DNA from: Thuidium tamariscinum
Lineage: Eukaryota > Streptophyta > Bryopsida > Hypnales > Thuidiaceae
Length of the DNA: 64,000 bases
Assembly: GCA_947034885.2 (NCBI GenBank)
Contig: OX344750.2
Span: 44,192,821 to 44,256,820, forward strand
Direction: 5' to 3'
Below are positions 47,717-59,471 of the stretch, piece by piece. Made by a program: the position numbers and the translations under genes. Numbering within the stretch: position 1 is the stretch's first letter; each line of letters starts with the position of its first letter. The notes beneath the pieces were generated by a model. The model did not search any database, was not told the DNA's origin, and saw nothing but the letters and a program-made list of their open reading frames with translations.

Positions 47717-47832
47717 TAAAGTTTGTTTCTGAAAATGGCCATTTACAATCTGAATACATGACTGATTTTGGAAATGTATGCACATTGTAGATGGTGCTTT
47801 AAGGTCAGGTGCCATTTTGGGTGTACCTACCT

Positions 47833-49015
47833 TACAATGCAAGATAGAATTACAAACATTCATCCTCAGAATTAGGGGTGGAAAAGGAAGATCTTTTATA
47901 ATTCTTTGACTTCCAATGCGCACTTTTAGATTTTTTAATACCAGTGACTCCCACGACTTCAGAAGAGATGGTTCCTTGGGTGACCCCGTGTTCATTCAAG
48001 GGTTAAGTTATCCATCACACAAACCACCCCTTCAGTTAGTCTTTTTTATTTTATTTTAACAAATGGGAAAGCCCACTGCATTAAAAAAATACAATCAGTT
48101 CCTCAAAATTCTAGGCCGGCTCTGGCTGCAAAACATGGTGAAATATGACCCACCCACATGACCCATTCCAGGAATTCAAGGGCTTCAGTCAAGATCATTT
48201 CCTCGGTCTCCACTCACCCATGTGGGAGCATATTATTGTTTACCAATGAGGCGAGGGTCCCATTTGCATCTTTGGAAAAGGGGTGGGAGTCCTATCAGAG
48301 AACAAAATTGTCTTGTATGACTCCTCAACCAACCTCACATTGACTGATTCAATTGTCTTTCAAGCATCTAGAAAGGCACAATAAAAGCATAATACCTTCC
48401 CAACATGGAAAAGAATGTTGTTTGGTTGCAGAATGTTACAAAGATTCTGAGACAAAACCAATATTCACCAATGTGAAAATTGACTATCCACTCAATAGAT
48501 GCAACATGATTTGCCTTGGCTCCCCCAAGTGAAAAAACAACAACCGTTGATGTTGATCAGTAGAGGACAAAGATCTCCCTTGTCCCTACCGTTGATTGAA
48601 TGTAGGATGTGTGGCATCTTAATTGTCGGTCACAATCCGTGGATACAATACGGATACAAGTAGGAATATAGAAAGTAAATATGGAATACAAATATGCAAT
48701 AAGAAATACATACAAAATACAAATGGATACAGAAATGGCATTAACCCATATCGATTGTTGGCCCAATGGATTTTGAAAAATACAAGATTGGTAGGGAAAT
48801 AATTAGGCCCAATGGGAAGGGAATTAACCAAGCCCAATTGGGGGAAATTAAATTAGAAATAATTAAAAAACTATTGCTTGAAGACCTCTCTTCTTACTAT
48901 CCATTCAAAAAGACTAGAGACTTTTCCAAAATTCCTACCAAATACATTATTGTTGCAAAAATGTTGAATTAGAAATTTTAGTGTACATGAGATAAAAACA
49001 ATTTAACCCCTCACA
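47833..49015. other. Intergenic, rep-M and unrecognised patch
   Basis: Bases 47835-47960 belong to a dispersed repeat (rep-M) also seen at about 57575-57680 and 62215-62340 (shared order: GCAAGATAGAA, CATTCATCCT, GGAAGATCTT-type words). A GC-richer patch at 48100-48350 has no recognisable product. No gene. Confidence 0.45.
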
Positions 49016-50014
49016 GAAGGTCCAAGGGTGTTTGTTAAGAAAAATTGTCAAAAAAAAATCCCATTTTGTACTCCATTGCCTTAAATTGAAAATAAAGCCT
49101 TTTGTTTTAATTCCTATATAAGTTTGATTATGTTTTCCCCCAAACACTCCAAAACTACCATTTCTAATACAAGTACCAAGTTTCAAAAACAAAACATTTT
49201 TTGACATATGTAACCATAGGATCTTGTAGTATGCTAGTTTGAAAAGGTGTAAATTTTATTTCGAAAATTTCCATAATGTAGATTGCAAAATAATAATGTT
49301 TGAAGTGACAAAAATAATTATTTTGGCCCTACAAAAAAATCAAGCAATTGTACTTCACAAGGTCACATTTTTATGGAAAAAAATTCAAATTATTGATTAC
49401 TCTTTGGATTTATTCTTAAGGGAAAATTGGCTACATGCTTGAAAATTTTCAAATCATTTAGAATGGTACAACATATACGAAAAAAATAGTAAGTAGAAAG
49501 AAGTACAAAATGATTCAAAATACTAAATTCTAAACAATTTATTTATGGGATTGAAAAATGACAATCCCAATGATTCAAATATTGTCATAAACAATCTAAA
49601 CCCTTTGTTTTTATTGTTTTCCAAAAAAATTAAAAAATTGAATTAAATTTCAAACTTTTCTATAGAAGTTCTATAACTAGCCACTTTTGACTCATTGGTC
49701 AAAAAATGGTTGATTCAAAGCTTTCCACATATATAAAATTCTAGAGAATCTATTTCCAATTTTTAAATCTTAAAAAATCATTTAAAAAAGAAATTATGAG
49801 TTGCCTGATTTGCCCTATAATGATGAAAATAACACATCATTCAATAATTTTTTTACCATGCAGTCAAAAGGTATGAAAATTGGTACACCTTAAAGCTACT
49901 CCTTGGATACATATTATGTGAAAATTTTAAAGAAAAAAAACAAAAACTTCATCAATGGTAAGCTACCCAAAATCTCTATGTTGCCAAAAAATGGTGTTTG
50001 GACCTATAGGGTTT
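49016..50014 (+). mobile_element. MITE-A, diverged copy with extra segment (about 1.0 kb)
   Basis: The left tip ACCCCTCACAGAAGGTCC and right tip GGACCTATAGGGTTT are decayed. From about 49128 the family order is clear (CACTCCAAAACTACCATTTC, GACATATGTAACCATAGGAT, ATGGTACAACATATACGAAA). About 95 bases near the left tip are absent from other copies. Confidence 0.7.
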
Positions 50015-51107
50015 TAATTCAAACGAACAATAGTATGGCATATTACTTTGACAATGTATTGACTAAAAGTTTTAGCCCATTTGCCCATGTGGATTGAAAG
50101 ATTGTAACATTTGAAGTGACCAAAAAACTTTTTTTCTTATCTTTATAAAGTGGAGTCAATAGACTTTGAGCCTTCTAGGATTAAATTTTTTGCTTGTGAT
50201 GAATTTGATTTTTCCCACCATCAACTTCTAAATCTTATTAGCTAAATTGATGCACAATTTCAAATATAAATATTGATTCTAACTTACTCTAAATCACCAT
50301 GCAATGCAAAAAGGTTTGATGTACTAGCATTAGAAAAAGTCTAGGTCCTATAGAGAGCTATTTGACTTTTAACCAATGCTCAAATATAATTTGATGTGGG
50401 ACACTATGTGACATAGATTCTATGCTAACTTGATTCTCTATTGTTTTCTTGATATTTGATATAATTGCACATTTTGCTCATGCTCTAAAATGGTATTATA
50501 CATGACCAATTTTTTTCCCAATGCAATACATTTATTTTGATTTTTTATGATTTCTTGTACAATGAGGACTTTTTTTTTAATTTCAATTCCAAATGGTGAA
50601 AGATTAGAGACATTGAACATTTTCAATATATGGGAAAAACTTTCAAGAATTTTAACTTCACATATTGCAAGATAATAGGGCTTGAAGTTAAATGAATTTT
50701 TTTCTCCTTGAAATTGCCCCAATATAGCAAACAAAGTTTGACTCCTCTTGGAATATGATTTGGCCACTCAAATTTGTTTTGTTTCTTGAGAATATTTTAT
50801 TAGCATAATATGAATGAAAAATTTCAAAAGTTAATGAAGGTTTTGTAAAAGATACCCAAATTATCCAAATTGCCTAATTTTTTTTCACGTAGCCTCAAAT
50901 TTGATTCAAACACGTGATCAAAAAAATTAGTCTTTTAGGAGGTAAATTCATAGTATCACCAAACAGGGAGTATTGGCATTTATTTATAAGTTAGCTGGTT
51001 GAAATCTTGAATTTCCAAATCAAGTTCAAGATTTTAGTAAAAAAGAAAATCACTTTAGAAGAAAAAATTTATTTATTTTCTTAAGGCCTAACTAAGAGTA
51101 TACTCTA
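50015..51107. other. AT-rich spacer, no gene
   Basis: No recognisable terminal repeats. A 109-codon minus-strand frame at 50438-50767 has no motif and ordinary spacer composition. Confidence 0.5.
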
Positions 51108-51848
51108 GCCCCTAAAGCCCTGAGGTACGTTTCTTGGCATTATAAATTTTTTGGGTAGCTCACTACAAATGGAGTTTTTATTTATTTTTTGCTGAAATTT
51201 TTACACAAGATATGTCCAAGGAGTAGCTTTAAGGCCCAACAATTTTCATAACTTTTGACTTTGTGGTTAAAAAGTTATGGCATGATATGTTGTTTTCTTT
51301 ACTCGGAGGGCAGCCCGGGCAGCTGAAAAAAATTCTTTAAGAAAACCTTTTTTTCAAAAGTGAAATTTCAAACTGATTCTTTAGGTTCTTACAGACATGG
51401 GAGGCTTTATTTCATCCCATTTGGATTAAGGAGTCAAAAGTTATGAGCAATTTTAGTTTGCGGGTAAGTATGTAATTTTTGAAAACCATACCTACCCGCA
51501 AACTAAAATTGCTCATAACTTTTGACTCCTTAATCCAAATGGGATGAAATAAAGCTTCCCTCGTCTTTAAGAACCTAAAGAATGAATTTGAAATTTCACT
51601 TTTGAAAAAAAAGTTTTTTTAAAGAATTTTTTTCAGCTGCTTGGGCTGCCCTCCGAGTAAAAATAAAGACATATTATGCCATAACTTTTTAACCTCAAAG
51701 TCAAAAGTCACAAAAATTGTTGGGCCTTAAAGCTACTCCTTGGGCACATCTTGTGTAAAAACTTCAACAAAAAAAATAAAAACTCCATTCATAGTGAGTT
51801 GCCCAAAAAATTTATAATGCCAAAAACGCACCTCAGGGCTTTAGGGGC
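51108..51848. mobile_element. Near-perfect fold-back MITE-A derivative (741 bp)
   Basis: Tips GCCCCTAAAGCCCTGAGG and CCTCAGGGCTTTAGGGGC are exact inverted copies, flanked by TA within a longer CTAG match. The two arms, about 360 bases each, pair nearly base for base down to a small loop at about 51468-51490 (TTTAGTTTGCGGGTA against TACCCGCAAACTAAA). Each arm is one MITE-A half. The low divergence between arms suggests recent formation or conversion between them. Confidence 0.9.
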
Positions 51849-52162
51849 TAGACAACCAATTGATCTAAGAAAATGTAGGGTTTTAGCGATTTAAGCTAAA
51901 ATTTATTCTTTGATTGTATTTAGTATAACAGTTTTAGAGTCTTCTTTGTTGGTGCATTACAAAATTTTATTCAACCAATCTAAAAAATAGTAGTAAAAAA
52001 TATTGCAAGTAGAATTCAAATTTTTTCATCTCGAAAAGTATGTTATAAATATTTAAAAGTAGCATGATGTAGACTCCTACAATGGGTCATGGACTTAGTA
52101 GGAAACAATGCATTTGGAATCTTAAAGCAATAGGAAGTGATGCATGAGTGACATCACCCTTA
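51849..52162. other. Short spacer between two MITE-A copies
   Basis: About 310 AT-rich bases with no gene or terminal repeat. Confidence 0.5.
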
Positions 52163-53087
52163 ATCCCTAAAGGACCAACATGCCTTTTTTGGCAACATAG
52201 CTATTTCGGGTAGGTACGTGTGACTAGAGATTTTCATATTTTGGGACAAAATTTTATTAGAAGGTGTGGACAAGGAATATCTTTAAAGCCCAACAATTTT
52301 CGTGACTTTTTACTTCATGGTTAAAAAGTTATCGTATGATATGTTGTTTATTTCTCAAATTGGGCAATTTGGGCAGATAAAAAAAATCACTTTTTTAGAA
52401 AATAAAATTTTGAAATTGGTTTAATAGATTTGTATATACAAGGAAAGCTTTGAATCATTCCATTTGGACTAATGAATCAAAAGTTATGAAGAGTTTTAGT
52501 TTGTGGGTAGTTATAGATTCCCTACTCTAAAATAAACTTTGAAGTCCTTTATTTTACTCAATTTTCAATATTTTTGGAAAAAATAAAAGCATTGAGTGTA
52601 GGTTGTTTATTACAACATTTGAACCATTGGGATTGGCAAGTTTCAATTTCACAAATAAATTTTTAACGATTTAGTATTTTGAATTATTCTCGACTTTTTT
52701 TTACTTACTATTTTTTTTCTATATGTTGTCCAATTCCAAATGATTTGAAATTTTCTGAGGATGTAGCCAACTTGCCTTGGAGAATGAATCCAAAGAAGCA
52801 CTACCATTTTGGACTCTTTTTCATGCAAATGTGAGCTTGTAAAGTGCAGCTGCCCGGATTTTCGCAGTGATAAAAAAAGGATTTTTGTAACTTCAAACAC
52901 TAATATCTTGTAATCCACATGGTTGAAATTTCTGAAATTTTTTCCTTGTCTTCTCAAACCTGAATACTACAAGATCCTATGGTTACATGTGTCAGAAAAC
53001 AATATTTTCCAAATATTTGGTACTTGTGTTAGAAATGGCAGTTTTGGAGGTTTTTTGGTGAAAACATAGTCAAAGAACTTTAGGGGT
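52163..53087 (-). mobile_element. MITE-A copy (925 bp, reverse orientation)
   Basis: Tips ATCCCTAAAGGACC and AACTTTAGGGGT between TA dinucleotides. In reverse complement it closely follows the 20072 and 46793 copies (AAGTGCAGCTGCCCGGATTT, TCCAATTCCAAATGATTTGA, CTATGTTGCC equivalents). Confidence 0.88.
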
Positions 53088-55483
53088 TAAATAGACACTT
53101 TTATTACATACTTAAGTTTTTCAAGTGTGTCATTCTATGTACATTTTGGACCCCATGTGCAGTGACATGATATTTTTTAGATGGCTATTTATATCCTAGG
53201 TTAAAATAAAAAGGTCCCTAAATTTATATAATTTGAAATGTTGGCCTATATTTTGGTCCTTATCATTACTTATACTATTTATGTCAATGTAGTTTTTTCT
53301 TGGCTATATTCTTTATATGGATATAAAGGTAATGGAAAGGAAGGTAAAAGCTGAAGTATAAAGAAAGATAAGTGCAAAAAATACATCCATAAAATTCAAT
53401 CTATTTTCATGTAGTTTTAAAAGGTATGTAATCAAAGTTCACCGTAGTTGTGTGTAAAAGGAAAAAAATAGAGAGAATGACTAGAACCCCATTTCAACTT
53501 CAACAATTAATAGAAGTGCATAACAAATGTGAAAGAAAAAAAATGGGAAGCATTATCAAAACACAAAAGTTCATAACAAGTTTATAAAAGAAATAAAAAA
53601 GGAAGACGATTACTAGAAGTCCATTTGAGAGTCCATTTCAACTTCAACAATTCATAGAAGTGGATAAGAATTTTTTTTTTAAGAAAAAGGGGGGGTATAA
53701 CTAAAACATACAAATACAAAACAAGTTCATAACAAGTGTGCAAAAGAAAAAAAATAGGAAGTACAACCAAAAGATACAAATAAAAAACAATTCCATTTCA
53801 ACTTGGAAAATTTCATAATTAATTCTACAAAGCTGGAGAACATGTGAACTCCACTTGGCTTTTCAATCAGATGATCTGAAAAGTATTTCAATAAGATTCA
53901 CCTCTCCAAATTCAACTCTAAATTAAAATTCAATTTTAGTAGTATGGGCCTCATGTATTATATTAAGTACGGATAGTCATCATCCTTCTACATCCCAATG
54001 TCACAAAAATGGTCACGTTTTCATCCAAAATATTTTTCATCCAATCCATTTTCTCCTAAGTCAATCAATGTTACATTGCAATAGATCTATGCTAGTACCT
54101 AAATAAGCACAAAACTAAAAAATTTAAGAGCAAAAGGATGCAACTAACTTCATAAATAAAAATATGCAATATACAAAGCACTCAACCCTATGAAACCATC
54201 ATCAATGGACTAATGAAGTTTGACCCATCTAACTATATCTTATCAAATCTAATTCTAACCCAATTGTGCGACCACTAACCACTTGTCCTAACAAATTATC
54301 TAAATCAAGTTGAAAAGATCCAAATTTGAAGGTTCTAAATTACATGTAAGAAAAATTAATGATCTAAATTTGTAAACTACCTACATTACTTATAATGGAT
54401 TTTACTTTTAATAATCTCTAATTTTCTTGTAGATTTATTATAAATTTCATGTGAAAAGAATGAATCCCTATCTATATTAGGTTGCACATGGTTTTTAAAA
54501 TGCACTAAGTGCCCCACTTGGGGTAAGTTCTAAACATGTGATTGGTATTTTTACTTCAAGATTTGGAATTGTTGCTTGGCAAAAACAAGTAGTTTCTTTC
54601 AAATACTTTGTTATTAAAGGTACCATTGACTTAGCAGTGTTTGGGTAACGTAAGCTATTTATGAAAATCTTTTTTGAGAGTGTTGCTTAAAATTCTAAGA
54701 TTTATCATTATGTAAGATAATTGCACCTAATTGTCACGTTTTTCTAAAACGGACTGTTACAAATTCTTGTCTTAAATGTATTGTGTTTACAAGAGCCAAG
54801 GCATGCCTAGGGATATACTTATTTTTAGCACTTTTTTAATTTGTAATTTATTCATAGGATGTACAAAAATTGCACAAGAAAATAATCTCAAATCTTCTTT
54901 TGACTTTCCACAAGATCCAACAAAAAATTAGATAATGTAACAATAAGAACTATCATATACTCCATTGTTTTCCTCCAATACAATTAATAGGCATAGTTAA
55001 TTAAATCCCTATTTTCCCAACCAAACATATATGATCAATCTAGAATTTTGAGCTCATTTTGGTATGGGTAATTGAATTCCTTTGATTGGTTCAAAAAAAT
55101 TTATTGATAATATTGAAGGTTACATATCATAAACTTTTATTTTTTATTGATAAAGGTAAGCATTTTAATGGAAATTTTTGTTAAATTGGTGCTATTCTAA
55201 TTGCCATTTTCAGATTGTGCGGTCTGAACTGAAAATTGACATTTAGGAATGGTATAGATTTTTAGACATCTCAGACATATGTAGATTTCTAAAATCTAAG
55301 ATCAATTTAGATTTCAAACAATGCGGTTTGAAACATCTTGGATAAGTGTAGATTATAGACATCTACAACTCATATAGATTTCAAAAAGCTATGGTTGATT
55401 TAGATTTCAGACCATGCGGTTTAAACTATCAAAAGTGTCAAACTAATGGAATGTTGCCATTTTATTTTTGAAAGGCCCTAAAA

Positions 55484-55520
<37 letters not shown>

Positions 55521-56857
55521 CATTAGTAGAAGAATAAAGCTTACAAGTTTTACTCAATTTTCCAACTTTAGGCATAGCTTGCTAATTTCACTTGAATTTT
55601 AAATCTAATAAATTGTACTTATTCATTTTCTTTCAAGATGGTCCCAATAGAAAGATTAAAGTGTTTTCGTGTTTTTCACCATTGAAAATTTGAACATTTG
55701 ATTGTTGATTTGGAGTTGTAATTTCTACTTATAAAAAATTGCATTTTAGCAATTGCATTTTAGCAATTGCACAGTGGATTGTGTAATGGCTTTGATAACT
55801 CTTAAGTTTGAGCTTAAGTTTTTTGGAAGTGCATTTTAGGATGTGAAGACAATTATTAGTTGTTCATATCTCCTCCAATTGAAAACTCAAAAAAACCTTA
55901 TATGCAAATATCTCAAACATTATGGGAAGGCTAAAAATAAAATATACACATTTCTCTTGTTATAATCTCACAACTCCTATGCAATTTTGCATTCAAAATT
56001 GGTATGCATAGTAATCAGAAGTTCCTTAACCCTGTAAAAATGGACCTATAACCATTGATTTCAAGCCCAAATTATCATCACTATTGTTGTCATTTTGCAA
56101 TTAGATATGAATGAAAATTTTCAAACTTATTTTTCATAGATGAAATCATAAGTCTACTTTAAGCTGAAAATTTTAAAATATTTTGAAAAAAAGTTTAATA
56201 TTACTATAAATTTTTAAGGAAACAATGAAGAAAATTCATATCAAATACAAAATATACTCCAAAAACGTGAAATTTTTACTATAGATGTACACAACCGTGT
56301 ATAATATCATGATATAAGCCAAAGCTTCCATTCCTTCATTGGCTATATTTGTAGGTAGATATTGTGTTCCTCTAAAAATTAGAAAGACGTAGTTAGAAAT
56401 CAACAAATCAAGGTTGTAGGTCTAAAGTTTATATTGCTATAAAATACTTAAATTTATAAATTTTTCACAATTTCCAATTGGAATAGAAACTCATAGTTGA
56501 TAAGCTTCATTTCATTAATTGGACTCAAATTCAAAAAAACATTATTTTTATGGTTGAAATTCACATCAAGAAAAAATAGCACAAAATGGTCAAAATACAC
56601 TACAAGAAAGCCCAGTGGATCAAATATAGTCTTCTTTAAAAATGTTAATAAGACCATATTAAGGGATTTTCAATACTATATTCTACAAATGTACTCAAGT
56701 ACCTCTACATAAATTATAATTGGATGAAAATACTTATTTTCATCCTACAAGCGAAATCATCCATTTGACGCTAAGTGTCTACAACAATGTTACAACATCT
56801 TTTAAATGCAACCCATTTTTTTTATCACCTCCCATTTTAGCAAGGTAGGATGGTCTA
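53088..56857. other. AT-rich spacer with rep-L copy and (AT)n
   Basis: No gene. The rep-L copy 2 lies at 55170-55444 (GAACTGAAAATTGACATTTA, ACCATGCGGTTTAAACTATC). A pure (AT)n tract lies at 55487-55516. Around 53440-53790 GAAGTGCATAACAA-like words repeat loosely. Frames up to 71 codons are unsupported. Confidence 0.5.
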
Positions 56858-57129
56858 AAGTGGATACACTCAAAAGTACAGCTAACCTTAAAGTATCATC
56901 TATAGATTGTGTACATTTCCAAAATCAATTATGTACACAAATTGTAGATGGCACTTTTAGAAACAAACTTTGATTCTTAATAACTTCTGTGTACACTATC
57001 TAAATGTTGCATTTTTTGTGCATTGGAAAGAGCTTTCACTTGCCAACAAGATTATATGAAAATTTGAATAGCCTGACAATAGTAACTAGACACAATACCA
57101 ATTTATGGTGCTTTTGGGTGTAGCCACCT
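56858..57129 (+). mobile_element. MITE-B copy 4 (272 bp)
   Basis: Left AAGTGGATACACTC and right GGGTGTAGCCACCT with TA on each side. The interior order matches the other copies (CATTTCCAAAATCAATTATG, GATGGCACTTTTAGAAACA, CACTTGCCAACAAGATTAT). Confidence 0.8.
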
Positions 57130-58243
57130 TATTTCCAACTAGTTATGATGCAATATACTTGAAAATATGATTTGCTTTGTAGCATAGGACTTTTAATTGG
57201 TGCTACAATTTTCTATCACTAATAAAGTACTCTTCATTTCACACCCAACCCTTGGTTAGAAATAAGATGGCCTATATGACCAACATTAAAAGAATAAAAT
57301 CTTCACCTAGAAAATTGATGATAATTTTGTCCTTACAAATAAAATTATGAAAAATATGGAATCTTTTTCAAATCTATTTAGGTAAAAGGGAAAATTCTTC
57401 TCTTATATATATTTGCACTCTACATATATTCTATTGCTCAAACAATGAAAAATCGGGTTTAAGGATAATAATATGTAAAATTTGTGAATTTATTTTTCAT
57501 TTCCCAAATAGGGTGCAACATTTGAACATTCTTAACCTTGTAATGTTGTTGTAGACACTACATGTCTAATGGATGACATAGAATTCTTCCATGTAAGATA
57601 TAAATGTAATTCTTCATCTTTGAAATTTTATTCAAAAAGGGAGAGGTCTTGCATAGTGGTAAGGGATAACAACTGACTGTGGTTAGAATAAGGAGTTTGC
57701 CCTCATGCTATTGATAAAAAATTTCAAATTTTTCCCGACATAATTTCTAATGTGGAAGGCTATGAAAAGTCACTTCCTACAATAATTTACACTGACAAGT
57801 AGTAGGGTGTTTCTAATGAGGTCACTAATCATTCTATTGGTGTCAGGGTACACATTAATTGTTGTGTAAAAATCCATCATGGAGTTCATTTGATTATAAT
57901 AGGTTATTCTAGATTGTGGCTTTGAATGAATAGTTTTGTTTTTGTAACCCTATAAAAATGGATTGGTATTTGTGGAAATCATCTTCTTTGAAACAATGCA
58001 AATCATCTACTTTAAAAAAAACATATGTATTCATTGGAGACCAAACTACTATTCATGTCTATTCCCTTTTGTGCAAAATTCTAAAGTCAAACAATTGCAC
58101 TTTTGTCACTTATATGCAAATTTTTTGTACCATCCATCGGACACTTAGTGCTTACAACAATATTAGAGGGTTGAAGTAGATGATTTGCATTGTTTGAAAA
58201 AGGATTATTTCTATGGATACTAGCCCGTCCTAAATTTAAGTTA
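57130..58243. other. AT-rich spacer, dispersed repeats, no gene
   Basis: Bases 57575-57680 match rep-M (ATTCTTCCATGTAAGATA, GGAGAGGTCTTGCAT), and 57950-58160 match about 2130-2329. No coding region is recognised. Confidence 0.45.
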
Positions 58244-58621
58244 GGCACCCCAAAAGCATCATTGACCCTAAACTACCATCTACAATCTCTATACATTTCC
58301 AAAATTAGTTATGTATCTATGTAGAAAAAATACTTTTTCAATCCATCTTTGCTCCTATATAACTTTTGCGTAACATACCCAAATGTCAAGTTCTTTTGTG
58401 CATTGGAACCTCCTTTCACTTGCCTACAAGAAAATAAAAAAAAATACTTGTCAAATCCAACTTTGCTCCTATATAACTTTTGCATAGCATGCCCAAATGT
58501 CAAGTTCTTTTGCCCATTGGAACCTCCTTTCACTTGCCTATAAAAAAATAAAAATTTGAACAGTCTAATAATAGTAACCCGGCACAGTAGCAATTATTGG
58601 CGCTTTTTGGGTTACCTACCT
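58244..58621 (+). mobile_element. MITE-B copy 5 with internal tandem duplication (378 bp)
   Basis: Left GGCACCCCAAAAG and right GGGTTACCTACCT between TA dinucleotides. It is about 105 bases longer than other copies because a block of about 114 bases (TTTGCTCCTATATAACTTTT, CAAGTTCTTTTG, GGAACCTCCTTTCACTTGCC) is present twice in tandem, at about 58331-58445 and 58446-58557. It lies just upstream of the NAA10-like gene's GC-rich leader. Confidence 0.8.
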
Positions 58622-59471
58622 TACTGGCTTAATTCTTGCAACAATGGAATCCCGTTTCATTTGTGTCAAAAAAACCCTAAAAAAACCCACATCTGAACGT
58701 CAGTTGCAAAGTTTTCGAGAGCCCTGACAGAGCGAATCAAATATAGAGAGAGAATCGGCCTCTCGACGGTCGTTTGGTCGCAAGCGCCGGCAGCTCGGCA
58801 CGCTATCTGAATTAATCTATGGCATAACTTATGGCTCTTACTGCGCTTCTGCGCTTTTTGCAATTTGCCAGATTTCGCAACAGACATTACTGAAAAAGCA
58901 GATGCCAATACTCACAGACTCGAACACACAGAAGAGAGACACCGCCTCAGCCACACAGAGAGACGCAAGCACAGATAGAGAAAGAGGCAGAGACACAAAC
59001 AGATAACTTCATTAGTGAGAGAAGGTTTATCATGACTGAACTTACTGAGGAAGGTTAGAACTTCAGAAGCTGTGATTCAACTGAGACGGCAAGTATCTGA
59101 AGTGAAGTGACTGGAAGCAGACTGAGGTCCCGCCTTTCTGGGACTGAGCTTGGGAAGCATGTGGCTGTATCATTAATTCCTGCAGCACTCGATTGATGTA
59201 CCAAACGAAGTGAAGTTACCAGCTATGGAGTGCTGGCCCCCCATCTGGCAGCCTGCACTTGCTTAACTGTACTCCAGCACGCCTTCCCAGTCAGGAAACC
59301 CGGCAGGGATGTCCGAGGTACAATTGAAAAAGTCCCCCGAGTCCAGATGCTGCGCATTTATGGTCCTTTACTTTATGTTCCAGTTTTGAGGCTTGTGGAC
59401 GCTGCCTTGGCCGGCAGGAGCTTCGTTTCTGATTGTCGGGGACAGTCTGTGTGTACAAGAGGCTCACATCA
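58622..59471 (+). promoter_or_regulatory. Promoter and 5' leader region of the NAA10-like gene
   Basis: Composition becomes GC-richer here. A TATA-like CAAATATAG lies at about 58738, and a purine-rich GAGA tract runs from 58925 to 59000. Bases 59230-59571 are open for 113 codons, but the NAA10 start lies in a different frame within it, so I treat that frame as leader. The exact transcription start is not visible. Confidence 0.4.

Larger units (their letters stand above)
46493..47832 (-). mobile_element. MITE-B copy 3, split by two younger insertions
   Basis: The outer ends are AGGTGGATACACC (left) and GGGTGTACCTACCT (right), with TA on each side. Removing 46536-46673 and 46793-47716 together with one TA each leaves a normal MITE-B in reverse orientation, collinear with 6817-7092. 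The joined pieces read ...ACTGTGCC/TA/GGTGTTGTTATC... and ...TTATTAGCGG/T/TA/AAGTTTG..., matching the uninterrupted copy. Confidence 0.88.
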
